64,000 nt of DNA from Chitinophagaceae bacterium 26-R-25 (GTDB lineage: Bacteria; Bacteroidota; Bacteroidia; Chitinophagales; Chitinophagaceae), in assembly GCA_029906195.1 (NCBI GenBank), contig JARWSJ010000003.1, positions 310,001-374,000 of the forward strand. The letters are read 5' to 3'. Within the stretch, counting starts at the first letter, position 1; every line of letters begins with the position of its first letter. The notes below the pieces were generated by a model. That model had not been told where the DNA came from. It did no database searches and saw only the letters and a program-made list of their open reading frames with translations. The position numbers were made by a program, and so were the translations under genes. Of the stretch, positions 27,301 through 38,800 are shown in pieces.

Positions 27301-30300
27301 GGATAGTGCCAGCTACATTGCATTTAAAAACCTTACTGTATCAGCTACGGGCGATACTTACAGCAGGGTATTTGATATTGCAAACTTTGCATCCCACGAC
27401 AGCATTGTTGGTTGCGTGATCAATTCAACATTGCCTGAGCCGGTGAACTATGCAACCTACGGCGCAGATCAAACCACGACTGCGGGCGTTTTTGCAGGCA
27501 CCAATTTGCTGGGCGGAAACTTTGTAATAAAAGGAAATAATTTCCACAGAGGTTCCAAAGGTATTTACATTGCGGGTGTTGCCGGCGAGTCATATCCATA
27601 TACGCCAACTTATTCTGCAAACAATGTAATCGATGGAAATACTTTCGACAGTGTTTATCATCAATCGATTTATGTAGCAAATACAACGAATGTAAAAGTT
27701 GTAAATAACACAGTGCCTGTAAACACTGAGTATAGTGCAGCTAGCTATAACCAGGGTGTGTACGGTATTTACATGAATAACTGTGATAGTGCTATCCAGG
27801 TGATGGGCAATAAGGTTACGCTTAGCAACAACACCGGTTATATATATGGTATCTACATGACAGGCAATAATGCTGCTGCGGCAAGACGCGGAAAGATCAT
27901 GAACAACAAGGTTGTTGGCGTAGACAACCTGACCTCAATGGTAAATGGTATCTACAATGCGTCAGCTTCTTACGAAGATGTGATCAACAATGAAATAAGC
28001 ATTGCATCTTCAATTGATGGAGAAACAAACTGGGAGCATGCTTCTGCATTGGTAAGTATAGATGACCGTTACACTAATTATTACAACAACTCACTGTTAA
28101 GCACTGCTACAGGCACCGGTATGTACAATGCAACATTGTGGGTAGATCACCAGTATGCTCAGGAAGGCGGCTTTTCAAATTTCTATAACAATATCATAGC
28201 CAATAAAGGTGGCGGCCCTGCTGTATTCTACAACTATACGGCGGAGCACATAAAAACGGATTACAACCTGTTGTACTCAAGCGGTTCTACGCTTGTGAAA
28301 GTAGGGCCAGAAGGCGGTTCGTTTGAAAAAGCCTATGCTGATATCGCTACATGGCGCACAAGGTTCATCCAGGATGTGAACTCAATAGTGTACAATCCTG
28401 CATTTACAAGTGCCACCAATTTGCAACCGCTTGCTACAGATGCCGGTTCATGGGCATTGCAGGGAAGAGGTACGCAGATCGCAGGAAACAATGTTGACAT
28501 TAATGGCAACGCACGTTCCGTTACTTTAACAGACGGCGTTCCGGATTTGGGTGCATATGAGTTTTTGCCAACTGTTGCTCCTCCTGACCTGGTGGCAACT
28601 CCGGCAACACCTGTTGCAGGTACCACACAGGTATTTAGCATGGGCTCCGATACTGTAACCAAAATCACATGGGCACCTGGTGTGGCTGTACCGACGGCTA
28701 TTACGCTAAAACGTTACTCCGGCGTATTGCCTTTGGGGCTGGCGGCTACAGAGAAGTCTTTGTACTATTATGTAGATGCTGACGTAACTGGAAGTGGTCC
28801 ATATAAATACAACATGCAGCAAGTATTTATTGATCCGTGGTTGAGAACGCTGCCAGTAAAATCTTTGATTAAGATTGGGCAAACCGACGCGTCAAATAAA
28901 TGGGCGGCAAGTGCAACCAGCACGATAGATTCCCTTGCAAATATCATTAGTGATACTGCATTAACCATCCTGGATAAATTTACAGGAATGACCGATGGCA
29001 AAATGCCAAAGCCGCCTGTGTTTGTTACAACGCCTGACAGCCTCAACAGAGGAACGCGTTTCTGGGCGCCGTATGCAATGCACAGAGACGCATTGTCCGG
29101 CAACGGACAACAGTTCAAGTTTATACTGGCTGCTGATGTGGCAACGGATGTGAGGGTGAGTGTAAACGGAACTACGTACAGCAAAACGTATTCGATACCG
29201 GCAGGTCAGATCGTAACTACTGATGAAATTCCAAAATCAGGATTAAATGATGCACGATTGCTGGAAGAAGGTTTGTCTGGCAGAGGCATTCTGATAGAAA
29301 GCAACCACCCGATTGCAGCAACTGCTGTTATAGGCAGAACGAATGCGCTGCTGATGCCAACGGGCAGTTACAGCAAAGACTATACAACACTGGCTGTGCG
29401 TCAGTTCAGCGGTTATCCTGATCCTGCAATGGGAACATCATGGGTAAACGTAATTGCAGATAACGATAACACCCTTGTGCAGATTACGCCATCCGGCGCA
29501 ACGCAAGGTGGCAAAGCGGCAGGTGTTCCATTTAAGGTAACGCTTAACCGTGGGCAGGTGTATCAAATACTTGGCGCCTTCATCAAAATGCATCCAATGT
29601 CAGAAACAGGCGGTTTGGATGATTCCTACGAATCTTATGATCTTACAGGAACCCAGGTCGTTTCCATACCAAACACTGACGGTAAGTGTTTGCCAATTGC
29701 GGTATTTGCAGGTAGTGGTGGTACGGGTATTCAGTGTGGCGACAACCAAAATGGCAGCGACGAATATTTCTTCCAGCAAAGCTACCCAATGCAGGCATGG
29801 GGTAAAAGATTCCTGACTACGCCACTGGCAACAAGAAACAGCAAAAATGAAATGTTGTTTAACCAGTTCCGCGTATTGATAAAAGATCCTGCAACCGTTG
29901 TAAAACGCAATGGTGTAGTAATGACTGGTATCAAACCTGGCAACTTCTACGAGTTTTCAACCCGTGATCCGCAATACATAGAAGCTGATAAACCCGTGAT
30001 GATTTCTCAGTGCATGACATACTTTAATTCTTGCGGTAATGATGAATATGATGAGCCGGGAAGTACCGAAAACATGACATACCTAACGGCTGTAGGACTT
30101 GGCGTGAATGATGTAACATTCTTCAGAAAAGCCGGCGGTGTTAATTATATTACGGCGATCGTGCCAACCGGTGCGGTGTCATCTTTAAAAATTGATGGAA
30201 GCAGCACATTTGATACAACATATGCGCATCCGCAAAATGGAGCTTATACTGTTGTTATGAAACGCTGGAACGGAGCTGATGGAATATCCACAATTAAATG

Positions 30301-31273
30301 CGATAGCAATTTTACCGCCCTTGTGCACGAACCCGATAACAATGATGGCTTTGTATACAACGTAGGTTTCCAGATTCCAAGAATAGACGTCAGATCATTC
30401 ATCGACAACAAATACAGCTCTACGGGTACACATAACCTTTACACTTGTCCGAATACTACATTCAAGCCAAGTCTTTACCTGCCAATGGCAGCCAGAGTGT
30501 TAACGTGGAAGTTGAGTGCAGTTCCGGGTTTGGGTTCTTTAACAGACGTTACACTAAATAACCCGGTACCTACAGACACGGTTGAGATCAACTCACAGGA
30601 TTACTATGTGTACACGCTGAACCAGGAGTTATCATTTACACAAACCGGTACAGATTCAATTCCGGTAAGCGTAACATATATCTCAACCAACCCGCTTAGT
30701 TGCGACCAAACAATTACAGGCAATGTGGTGGTATTAGTGAAACAAGGGCCTAAAGCAGACTACACTTTGGTGTATGATAACTGCTTGTTCTCTGAAGCGC
30801 AATTCACTGCAACAGGTACTGTATACAATGGCGCAGCATTCGATCGCTGGAACTGGAACTTTGGTGACAACACCACTACAAATATTCAGAACCCAACGAA
30901 GAAATGGAGCAAAACGGGTTCCTATAACGTAAGCCTGTTGTCCATTGCAAACGACGGATGTTTAGACAGCACAAGTCAGAAAATAGTAGTGAACTCTTGT
31001 GACAATATCTTCATACCAAACAGCTTTACACCAAACGGCGACGGTCACAACGATCAGCTGAAAGTGTATGGCAACAACATTAAGGAAATAAAGATGATGA
31101 TCTTCAACCAATGGGGTCAGAAGATATTCGAAACAAGCAACATGAGCAACGGATGGGACGGAACCGTTAGCGGCAAACCACAACCTTCCGGAGTGTATAT
31201 GTTTGTGTGCAGAGTAATATTAAACAGCGGAGATATAATTGATAAGAAAGGAAGCATAAACTTAGTACGATAA
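24374..31273 (+). CDS. Giant T9SS-secreted adhesin with beta-helix and PKD domains
   Basis: A 2299-residue surface protein. Signal peptide MRKKHLFLFYVFFLVCVNSI. Predicted order: an N-terminal lectin-like sandwich (about 25-205), an Ig-like domain (213-305, TYQWQLSPDNATW), a right-handed beta-helix (409-775, rich in Asn ladders), a second Ig-like domain (780-875, TYQWQTATS), a second beta-helix (905-1395), an IgGFc-binding-like beta domain (about 1555-2008, including SWVNVIADNDNTLVQITP), a PKD domain (2125-2205, WNWNFGDNTT) and a type B T9SS sorting domain (2215-2299, FIPNSFTPNGDGHND). ATG 24374 is chosen over a TTG 33 bp upstream because it gives the signal peptide. The role is probably adhesion or gliding-type surface function. 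First of three related genes. Confidence 0.88.
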   Translation: MRKKHLFLFYVFFLVCVNSITAQDFTVGTGTEKNDSTTFPCPLPGGVEGSRAQYLFRASELQAAGITRGYITGLKVNVLDLNNCGYIRQYTIKMGTTTTTTLSATKWELTPAVYYSTVGIMPTVGVNTFPFVDKFFWDGTSNILIEICSNGGNRFFFNQTANAKVGWTKDLGFNATHTYGANDIPSFCSTATVTESGTATTRPNLTFTWLAAPPDCAGTPNAGNAITNNAFVCPKETFHLSTDAPPGIGLTYQWQLSPDNATWTNVAAATKDTLNILLTNATYYRVMVTCSISNLSAPSASVKVTPNAPVSGTFVIDNSLVTPGPGQFTSFTDAINYIKCGINAPVTFNVKNTGTPYNEQVTIGNIFGTSATNTITFNGNGAALNFLSHDESRPAVLTLDGAKHVIIDNLNIKALASSDNDYGFGVLFTNNADSNILRKSTISVNSVQTGYYYNAIVISGGPNPTASGSYADGNEISDNTVSGGYYGISLVGGTVDYRDYPASRNKIINNKVKDFYSYGIYLNNTSFALVEGNDISRPNRTNTNYQLYGIQMSGANIAASISKNKIHGLLDGDPNFAQQLYGIAFSYASGDAGTENVVSNNIIYDLKGLGTIYALADNGSNYANFYYNTVSLDDQGSSSMKPSYGFYNGSQVTAVEVKNNIFSISRGGTGVKYGIYVGDPNSALLGIDFNDYFTNSHPTIKIGYFNNNSYSTLADWQNASKLDAASFAIDPAFKDPANGDFMPTSAAFLDKGTPVAIANDIAGVTRSTSKPDVGAYEFSLPGCTTSFAAGDAFSNVGTTTCSDKGVVLNLKNNNVGVGMTYQWQTATSVAGTWTNLSTPLVAPPYSFTSGNTTLYYRAAVACNGGTPLYTTPIQINIGGNFPAGTYTIDKTKPTDPAGTKNFNSFKDAVSAISCGIAGPVVFNVKADTYTEQVRIASILNASAVNTVTFQSENGNAATTTLTYNAQTVGTNYTVKLDSASYIAFKNLTVSATGDTYSRVFDIANFASHDSIVGCVINSTLPEPVNYATYGADQTTTAGVFAGTNLLGGNFVIKGNNFHRGSKGIYIAGVAGESYPYTPTYSANNVIDGNTFDSVYHQSIYVANTTNVKVVNNTVPVNTEYSAASYNQGVYGIYMNNCDSAIQVMGNKVTLSNNTGYIYGIYMTGNNAAAARRGKIMNNKVVGVDNLTSMVNGIYNASASYEDVINNEISIASSIDGETNWEHASALVSIDDRYTNYYNNSLLSTATGTGMYNATLWVDHQYAQEGGFSNFYNNIIANKGGGPAVFYNYTAEHIKTDYNLLYSSGSTLVKVGPEGGSFEKAYADIATWRTRFIQDVNSIVYNPAFTSATNLQPLATDAGSWALQGRGTQIAGNNVDINGNARSVTLTDGVPDLGAYEFLPTVAPPDLVATPATPVAGTTQVFSMGSDTVTKITWAPGVAVPTAITLKRYSGVLPLGLAATEKSLYYYVDADVTGSGPYKYNMQQVFIDPWLRTLPVKSLIKIGQTDASNKWAASATSTIDSLANIISDTALTILDKFTGMTDGKMPKPPVFVTTPDSLNRGTRFWAPYAMHRDALSGNGQQFKFILAADVATDVRVSVNGTTYSKTYSIPAGQIVTTDEIPKSGLNDARLLEEGLSGRGILIESNHPIAATAVIGRTNALLMPTGSYSKDYTTLAVRQFSGYPDPAMGTSWVNVIADNDNTLVQITPSGATQGGKAAGVPFKVTLNRGQVYQILGAFIKMHPMSETGGLDDSYESYDLTGTQVVSIPNTDGKCLPIAVFAGSGGTGIQCGDNQNGSDEYFFQQSYPMQAWGKRFLTTPLATRNSKNEMLFNQFRVLIKDPATVVKRNGVVMTGIKPGNFYEFSTRDPQYIEADKPVMISQCMTYFNSCGNDEYDEPGSTENMTYLTAVGLGVNDVTFFRKAGGVNYITAIVPTGAVSSLKIDGSSTFDTTYAHPQNGAYTVVMKRWNGADGISTIKCDSNFTALVHEPDNNDGFVYNVGFQIPRIDVRSFIDNKYSSTGTHNLYTCPNTTFKPSLYLPMAARVLTWKLSAVPGLGSLTDVTLNNPVPTDTVEINSQDYYVYTLNQELSFTQTGTDSIPVSVTYISTNPLSCDQTITGNVVVLVKQGPKADYTLVYDNCLFSEAQFTATGTVYNGAAFDRWNWNFGDNTTTNIQNPTKKWSKTGSYNVSLLSIANDGCLDSTSQKIVVNSCDNIFIPNSFTPNGDGHNDQLKVYGNNIKEIKMMIFNQWGQKIFETSNMSNGWDGTVSGKPQPSGVYMFVCRVILNSGDIIDKKGSINLVR

Positions 31274-31283
31274 TTTTTCCATA

Positions 31284-31341
31284 CAATTTCCTGCGAGGCA
31301 AAAGGTCATTTTACAGTGGCCTTTTGCCGACAGGAAAATTG
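31284..31341. repeat. Long hairpin after the first adhesin gene
   Basis: Arms CAATTTCCTG-GGCAAAAGG and CCTTTTGCC-CAGGAAAATTG pair with a 2-3 nt internal bulge over about 20 bp. No T-run follows on the + strand. Confidence 0.7.
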
Positions 31342-31462
31342 GCTCAAAAGAGAAGGCTCTTAAAACAACCAAATTGGTTGCCAATGTGCAACCTCGATCA
31401 TGAATAGCAACCCCCGGATCCTAAGCCAATTGAGCAAAAACTAACGAGAGAGAGAATTGATA

Positions 31463-34400
31463 ATGAAACGTATTTTTTACATATTGCTTTTTGTGCTTGG
31501 CTTGCAGGCTGTATCCAGCGCCCAACGACTAACGAACAAAGGAACAGACTTTTGGGCGGGTGCCGGCCATACAGGTCCTATGGAGGGCGGTGCATGGTTC
31601 CCCGGAGATACCCCACGCGTCTTTTTTGTTATTACTACAGACTTCCAGGCTGCTGATGTAACAATAAGCCTGAACGGAACAACCTATCAACAGAAGTTCA
31701 CCGTGCCGCCAAACACAGTGTATACATCTGACAGAATGCCCATTGGAGTAAGGGATGTTCCCGGATCTCTATTCGACGCAATGTTATATTCAAGGCCGGT
31801 AATATGGGGTGGTACAAGTTCGGAGGGAATATTTACCAAGAAAGGTATTAAGATACATAGCTCTGTTCCCGTTGTTGTTACGGAGTTTGAAATATTTGAA
31901 TATTCATCTGCAGCAACTATGCTCATTCCTACAGACTGCTGGGGCAAATCCTATAAGATATTACAACCCAAACAATGGGTGGACGATATTACCAAAACAC
32001 CCTATTTCGCGTGGTTGTTTGTAATTGCAGATAATGATAACACGCGAATAAAAATTACACCTTCTCATGCAACAAGAAGCGGGTTGCCTGCTAATGTCCC
32101 CATCTTTGTAACACTAAACAAAGGAGAGATTTACCAGATACTGGCCAGTGCAGATGATGTGAGCCAGTCCAATGATTTTTGTGGAACGACAGTTAGCTCC
32201 GTTGCAAATAGTGATGGCAAATGTTTGCCAATAGCAACGTTTGTAGGCAGCAGCGGCGATTGGATCAGCTGTGGACCAAAGCCTGCAAGCCTCGCAAGCA
32301 TGGCCCCCGATATGATGATTCATCAGGTGTTTCCGGTGGAGTCCTGGGGCCGACGCTATGTTACCATTCCAACCAGTGTTGTTGACAATGCGACAACGCT
32401 TAACGCTAATATATTCCGGGTGATGGTAAAGGACCCTTCCATAGTGGTGAAAAGAAATGGCGTGCCACTTACTGGGTTGACCCCGCAGAACTTTTATGAA
32501 TTTATCAGCAATGCCGCGGACTATTTAGAGGCCGACGGTCCCGTGCAGGTTGCACAAATAATGCCATCAACAGGCTCCGATTGTAACTACAGCGGACTCG
32601 CAGATCCGGATATGACATACCTGAGCCCAATTGAGCAAAGTATTAAGAAAGTAGGCTTCTTACGCCCCAAGAAAGACAAGATAGATCGCAACTATCTGGC
32701 TTTAAGTATTCCGACTACCGGCTTATCATCTTTAATGATTGAAGGCAAGGCTAATAATTTTTATTCTTATCCCAATCCCAATTTACCGGGCTATTCTGTA
32801 GTTATCAGAGAATGGAATGTAAATTCAAATTCAGATCCAAGGGCCCCGGCACAAACCATCGTTACAAGTGATTCCGCATTTACAGCGATCACTTACGGAT
32901 TTGGTCAGGCTAACTCCTATTCTTACAATGCCGGTGCGTACATTGATAACCTAAGTGGCGTTCCCTACATAAAGAACAAATACAACAATGCAGATACTGC
33001 GAATACATATACCTGTGCAAATACACCTGTTGAATTATCAGTGCTGGTTCGCTACAAGCCAACCAAACTTTTCTGGCAGTTAAGTTTATTAAAAGATACT
33101 ATATCACCCAATGCTGATGTTGTGATCAACAATCCTGTTGAATCCGGAGTTGTAATGATGTGGGGTGTGCCTTATTACAAATACACATTGCCCGGTTATT
33201 ACAAATTTACGCGACCGGGAACCATCAATATTCCTGTGTATACAACAGCGCCAGGCGTCGAAGCTTGTGACAATACAGAGCAGATCAAATATCAGGTCCT
33301 TGTTAAAGACACGCTCAAAACCAACTTTGATATTCTGTTCGATGATAAATGTGCCGATACAAAACTGGTGAAGTTTGTTGCCAATGACAAATTCACCGAT
33401 GGTAGCACAACCCAGGGTTGGCAATGGAATTTCCTGAATGGCACAACACCTTTAACCGGTACGGGCAAGGAATTGTCGCTCACCTTCAATGCGGGAAAAA
33501 ACAGCGCTGAACTAATGGCCATAGACGCTGCGGGTTGTATGGCCGACACTACCAAAACATTTGTGATCGGCGCCAAACCTGCCGTTCCAGATTTTACAGT
33601 AGATGCGGCGATGAACTGCGAGCAAACACAACTGACGATCAGTGAGAACACGCCTGTTACTGCGCAGTCCTATTACTGGAACTATGGCGATGGTGTTGAC
33701 TCTACCTTAACGCTCAATGGATATGCTACTTCGCATGCTTATAAAAATACAGGCAAAGTAACGATCAAACACGTGGCGAAGATCAGTGACAATTGCATGA
33801 GTGATACGGCCACCAAAGTGATCACGATTTATGCTAAACCAAAACTGAATGTTGATTATCCAAAAGGTTGCCGACCTGATGATGGCATCATCAACTTTAC
33901 CAGCAATCCAGGCACAAGCGATAACCAACAAATCACGGGCTACTTGTGGAACTTTGGCGATGCCGCATCAACACCTGCCAACCCAAATACAGCGAACACC
34001 CAAATCGCATCACACATGTATGCGAACCCTGCCGTGTATAAATTGTCATTCAGTGCCACTTCTGAGAATGGTTGCGTGACCGACACCGCGTGGGATGCGA
34101 GCTTCCAGCCAAAGCCAATCATCAAATTTGATCCTATAACACCACCGGCTGTGTGCTTAAATGCAAAAGGAACGGTCTCTGTTGCTTTTGCAAGTGTGAC
34201 AAATGGTGTAACGGGCAAAGGCTACTACAAAGGCGACGCGACTGATGCAACCGGAAACTTTACACCATCGTCCACCACGGCAGGCAAGCACGATATCTGG
34301 TACATCTATGGTTCAGACAATGGCTGTACAGATTCTGCGTCCAACGTAATTTTCGTAAGACCGGTGCCACAGGCATCCTTCACCACTTTGGCGGATGTTT

Positions 34401-35671
34401 GCTTTGGTGATAAATCAACATTTACCGATCAGTCAACCATCAATACTGCTGCTGATCCAGCCGCTGCCATCGGGTCATGGACATGGAACTTTGGTGATGG
34501 CAACCCGGATGTAACCTATACCAATGGCAATCCTTTTGACAAAACTTTTGCGACGGCAAAATCATATCCTGTTACGTTGAAAGTAACCAGCAAAGATGGT
34601 TGTGTAAGCGATGTGTTTACAAAAGCAGCAAACGTGCATGTATTGCCAACCGCTGCATTTGACTTGCCAACGGCTATTTGTATGCCGGGCGGCAACGCGG
34701 TGTTTACCAACCAGAGCACCAGCACAGAACCAGGCGCATTAACCTATAACTGGCAGTTTGGCGATGGTGGCACCTCCACCGATGTAAACCCCACACACGT
34801 GTACGCGGCGCAACAGCCGTACACCGTAACGCTGAAAGCAACTTCAGCCTTCGGATGTTTTGCCAGTACAAACAAACCATTCCCGAGCAATGTGTTCAAG
34901 CCGAAACCGGTGGTGGCATTTGATATTTCTGACAAAGGCCCTTGCGAGGGAGTGCCCGTGCAATTCACTGACAATAGCCAGGGGGTAGGTGGACCAATCG
35001 CTACATGGAACTGGAACTTTGGCAACGGTACAAACTCCACGGAGCAAAACCCTAGCAAGCTGTTTGATAAGTTTGGCAGCTATGCAATATCATTAACGGT
35101 AACGGACAACAACGGTTGTACGGCAAGCGGCGCCACGGCAGATGATAATATTACCGTTCGCATCAAACCGGTGATCGATGCCGGTCCTGATCTGGCAGCA
35201 GAGGAGAATACTTCTGTGTTATTGAAAGCAACGGCGCAAAACGCCAACCAGTTAAGCTATAGCTGGGCACCAGCTTCTTTGCTGAACAATCCAACTGTTT
35301 TGAATCCATCATACCATGTGATACAGGACCAAATATTTGTGTTGACGGCAACAGATAAAGATGGTATTTGTAAAGCGACGGATCAAATGCTGGTGAAAAT
35401 ATTAAGGCCGGTAAAAGTGCCGAATGTATTTACGCCAAACGGCGATGGCATCAATGATACGTGGAACATTAAGAACCTTGCGGACTATGTGGATTGCACG
35501 GTGAACGTGTTTAACAGGTATGGACAAAAAGTGTACACTTCACATGGTTACAGCACACCATGGGATGGAAGAATGAACGGCAGCCCACTACCGGTAGGAA
35601 CTTACTACTACGTGATCAATGTAAAACAAGGCGAGCCACCGATGACAGGCTCGGTAACGATATTGCGTTAA
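31463..35671 (+). CDS. Large T9SS-secreted adhesin with PKD repeats
   Basis: A 1402-residue secreted protein. Signal peptide MKRIFYILLFVLGLQAVSSA. The N-terminal half (about 20-490) is the same IgGFc-binding-like module seen in the first adhesin (FVIADNDNTRIKITPS; GEIYQILASADDV). From about 620 there are roughly six PKD-type repeats, each with a WxFGD-like core (YYWNYGDG, YLWNFGDA, WTWNFGDG, YNWQFGDG, WNWNFGNG). One Ig-like insert is also present. The end (1319-1402) is a type B sorting domain, VPNVFTPNGDGIND. ATG 31463 is chosen over TTG 31457. It is closely similar in layout to the next gene, so one is probably a tandem duplicate. Confidence 0.9.
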   Translation: MKRIFYILLFVLGLQAVSSAQRLTNKGTDFWAGAGHTGPMEGGAWFPGDTPRVFFVITTDFQAADVTISLNGTTYQQKFTVPPNTVYTSDRMPIGVRDVPGSLFDAMLYSRPVIWGGTSSEGIFTKKGIKIHSSVPVVVTEFEIFEYSSAATMLIPTDCWGKSYKILQPKQWVDDITKTPYFAWLFVIADNDNTRIKITPSHATRSGLPANVPIFVTLNKGEIYQILASADDVSQSNDFCGTTVSSVANSDGKCLPIATFVGSSGDWISCGPKPASLASMAPDMMIHQVFPVESWGRRYVTIPTSVVDNATTLNANIFRVMVKDPSIVVKRNGVPLTGLTPQNFYEFISNAADYLEADGPVQVAQIMPSTGSDCNYSGLADPDMTYLSPIEQSIKKVGFLRPKKDKIDRNYLALSIPTTGLSSLMIEGKANNFYSYPNPNLPGYSVVIREWNVNSNSDPRAPAQTIVTSDSAFTAITYGFGQANSYSYNAGAYIDNLSGVPYIKNKYNNADTANTYTCANTPVELSVLVRYKPTKLFWQLSLLKDTISPNADVVINNPVESGVVMMWGVPYYKYTLPGYYKFTRPGTINIPVYTTAPGVEACDNTEQIKYQVLVKDTLKTNFDILFDDKCADTKLVKFVANDKFTDGSTTQGWQWNFLNGTTPLTGTGKELSLTFNAGKNSAELMAIDAAGCMADTTKTFVIGAKPAVPDFTVDAAMNCEQTQLTISENTPVTAQSYYWNYGDGVDSTLTLNGYATSHAYKNTGKVTIKHVAKISDNCMSDTATKVITIYAKPKLNVDYPKGCRPDDGIINFTSNPGTSDNQQITGYLWNFGDAASTPANPNTANTQIASHMYANPAVYKLSFSATSENGCVTDTAWDASFQPKPIIKFDPITPPAVCLNAKGTVSVAFASVTNGVTGKGYYKGDATDATGNFTPSSTTAGKHDIWYIYGSDNGCTDSASNVIFVRPVPQASFTTLADVCFGDKSTFTDQSTINTAADPAAAIGSWTWNFGDGNPDVTYTNGNPFDKTFATAKSYPVTLKVTSKDGCVSDVFTKAANVHVLPTAAFDLPTAICMPGGNAVFTNQSTSTEPGALTYNWQFGDGGTSTDVNPTHVYAAQQPYTVTLKATSAFGCFASTNKPFPSNVFKPKPVVAFDISDKGPCEGVPVQFTDNSQGVGGPIATWNWNFGNGTNSTEQNPSKLFDKFGSYAISLTVTDNNGCTASGATADDNITVRIKPVIDAGPDLAAEENTSVLLKATAQNANQLSYSWAPASLLNNPTVLNPSYHVIQDQIFVLTATDKDGICKATDQMLVKILRPVKVPNVFTPNGDGINDTWNIKNLADYVDCTVNVFNRYGQKVYTSHGYSTPWDGRMNGSPLPVGTYYYVINVKQGEPPMTGSVTILR

Positions 35672-35839
35672 TTGAAAATTGAAAGTTGAAAATTGAAAAT
35701 GGAGAGTTAATTGAAAGTTGATAGTTGAAAATCTAATTGTTGTTAATGTACTGAAAACTAGTTGCGGTGTTTGATAAACCGTCGTAAGGCTAAATCAAAG
35801 GCATTTTCAACTTTCAACTTTCAATTTTCAACTCTAATT
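35671..35839. repeat. Dyad of TTGAAAATTGAAAG words between two adhesin genes
   Basis: Left arm about 35671-35731 and right arm about 35802-35839 are runs of TTGAAAATTGAAAGT and its complement ACTTTCAATTTTCAA. Each arm is a degenerate tandem repeat. Confidence 0.8.
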
Positions 35840-35873
35840 AATTCTTAATTATTAATTCCGGCTTGTCCGGCAT

Positions 35874-38800
35874 ATGACGATAAAAGTAAAAATAGTAATA
35901 ATGGCTTTCTTGCTGTTACATAACGGGTGGGCCTTTGCCCAAACTCTGTCCAACAAAGGAAGAGAGTTTTGGGTAGGTTACGGCCACCACCAGTTTATGG
36001 AACCCGGCAAGGATAATTCGCAGGAAATGATACTCTATTTCAGTGCGGAGCAAGATGCGGTTGTTACTGTTTCTATTAACGGTACCGGATATGCGAAAAC
36101 ATACACGGTTCCTGCAAACAGCGTTGTGGAAAGCGAGTTGATTCCCAAAGGTGTTTTCTCAACTCCTTCTTCTCCTTTTGATGCACGATTGTATACCGCG
36201 CCGCCTTCCTTTGGTGGCACAGGTTCTGAGGGATTGTTTACAAATGGCATCCATATTCAAAGCACCGCGCCCATCGTTGCCTATGCACACATCTATTCAC
36301 AAGATAATTCCGGAGCGGCCATGTTGATACCCGTTGAAGCATGGGGCAACTCTTACATGTCACTGAATACACAGCAATTTTTATCAGCAGCATATGGTGC
36401 CAACAAAGATTGTTTTTCATGGATGTATGTAGTGGCGGCAGAAAACAATACACGTGTGCGCATTGTGCCTTCCGTGGCTACACGCAATGGCCATCCGGCA
36501 AATGTGCCATTTGTAGTTGATCTGCAGAAAGGGCAGATTTATCAAATACTTGGAGCCGTAAAAGATAACGAAGCCGGACTTGATCTTACGGGAACAACAG
36601 TCACTTCCATCAGCAATGGCGCAGAACCATGTCATGCTATCGGCGTTTTTTCCGGAAGCAGTGAAACGCAAATTGCCTGCACAGGTTTCAATGGAACCGG
36701 TGACAACCTGATGCAGCAATTGTTTCCTTGCCAGGCATGGGGAAGGCAGTACTTGACCGCGCCAAGTTGCGTGGATAATTCCCCCACGCAACATAACATC
36801 AACGTATACAGGATAATTGTTAAAGATCCGGGCACCGTTGTAGTGAAGAATGGGCAACAATTGTTTGGCATCAACGGGAATTACTACGAGTATCAAAGTA
36901 ATACAGCAGACTATATTGAGTCAGACCAACCGATTATGCTGGCACAGTATCTTCCTTCGAAAAATGCATGTGGCTATGCAGGCGACGGCGATCCCGAAAT
37001 GATCTATGTAAGTCCGCTGGAGCAATCCATTAACCACGTGAGTTTTTATCGTAACGACAGGCAGAATATACAGGTCAATTATCTTTCACTCATTATTCCG
37101 AAAGCAGGTGTGTCTTCATTGAAAATAGATGGCGTAACCGGCAACTACGATGATGTATACGACCACCCAAATTTTCCAGGTTATGCTGTGGTGACAAAAA
37201 GATGGAACGCGGCGCAGGCGCAATGCATTGTTGAAAGCGATTCCACGTTTACAGGCATCACCTATGGATTGGGTGGCAACGAGTCCTACGGCTACAACGC
37301 AGGCACAATGCTCGGCAACCTGAGCGGACTGTCTTCTTTCAAAAACAAATACAGTCCAACCAACGAGCCAAGTGCTTACACATGCGTGAAGACACCCGTT
37401 GAATTGTCTGTATTGATGCGATACAAACCGGACCAGTTGAATTGGCGCCTGAGTCAACTCGGTGGAATCATTTCTCCCGCAAATGATGTCGTGATCAACG
37501 CTCCTGTGCCCGTAGGAATGGTTACGGTAAACGGCGTGCAATTTTTCAAATACACCTTGCCGGGTTATTATACTTTCACGAAAGCAGGCACTTTTAATGT
37601 GCCATTGTATTCAGCCGGAGTGAATGTGCCAACATGTGACCAGACAGAACTGGTAGCCTACAAGGTTTTAGTAAAGCCTGCTTATTCAACCGACTTTAAC
37701 GTGGTGTACAACAACTGTACAACGTCTGAAAATATTCATTTTATTGGCGAAGACATTTTTTCAACAAAAGAGAATATCAAAAGATGGGAATGGATTTTTT
37801 CCGACAAAACAACCGCGTCGGGAAAAACAGTTGATCATGTTTTTAAAACAGGCAACCATTCAGCAGAATTATTTGCCATCGATTCTGTAGGATGTACCGC
37901 AGACACGGTGAAAACTTTTTCGCTTTCAGATAAACCTGTCACGCCTGCATTTGATATCGTGACCGCAGATACTTGCGAGGGCGCTGCGATAAAATTTGCC
38001 GATAGAAATAACCAGGCAGGAGTAAAACAATCCTTCTGGGATTTTGGCAACAAAGACACAATAACTGTTACAGCCGGAACAAATACAACAAAGCAATTTG
38101 CAACTTACGGTGCACAAAGCATCAAGCATGTAGTGAAGTTCAGCGATGCATGTATAAGTGATACTGCAAAACAAGATATCGTCATTTATGCAAGCCCCGT
38201 ACTCAAGATCAGCTATCCGACAGCATGTTTGAAAGACGGCACAGTTCAATTTACAAGTGCATCAACCGTTCCCGACGGACAAAAAATAACAACTTATGCG
38301 TGGGATTTTGGGGATATAAACGCAACACCCCAAAATCCAAACACGACCAACATTGCTGATCCTGCGCACGATTTCAGCCAGGGCACAGCTTACAATATTG
38401 TCTATGCAGTCACAACAGAAAAAGGCTGCAGAAAAGATTCTACCTATAAGATTTCGTTCAGCATAAAACCACAGTTGGCCTTTGGCTTGTTGGGAGATGT
38501 GTGCGAGAATTCGAAAATACTGTCCATAGCAAAAGCCTCTGTGATCAATGGCGTGCAAGGAACCGGCACATACCGCGGGCCTGGCGTTGACGCAGCAGGT
38601 AATTTCAGTCCAAGTGCGGCGGGTGCAGGAACTCATGATATCTGGTTTACGTTTACGTCCAAAAACGATTGCCAGGATTCTATCAGGCAAACCATTAAAG
38701 TCCATCCGAAACCTGCCGCCAATTTTGACGCAACAAAAGAAATTTGCACAGACGTTGCAGCAGTGATCACCGATCACTCAACCGTTGCAAACGGATATAC

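Noticed and set aside
24374-31273. CRISPR or tandem DNA repeats in the giant adhesin genes
   Set aside because: Repeats are protein-level beta-helix and PKD motifs with different DNA sequences; there are no identical spaced repeats.
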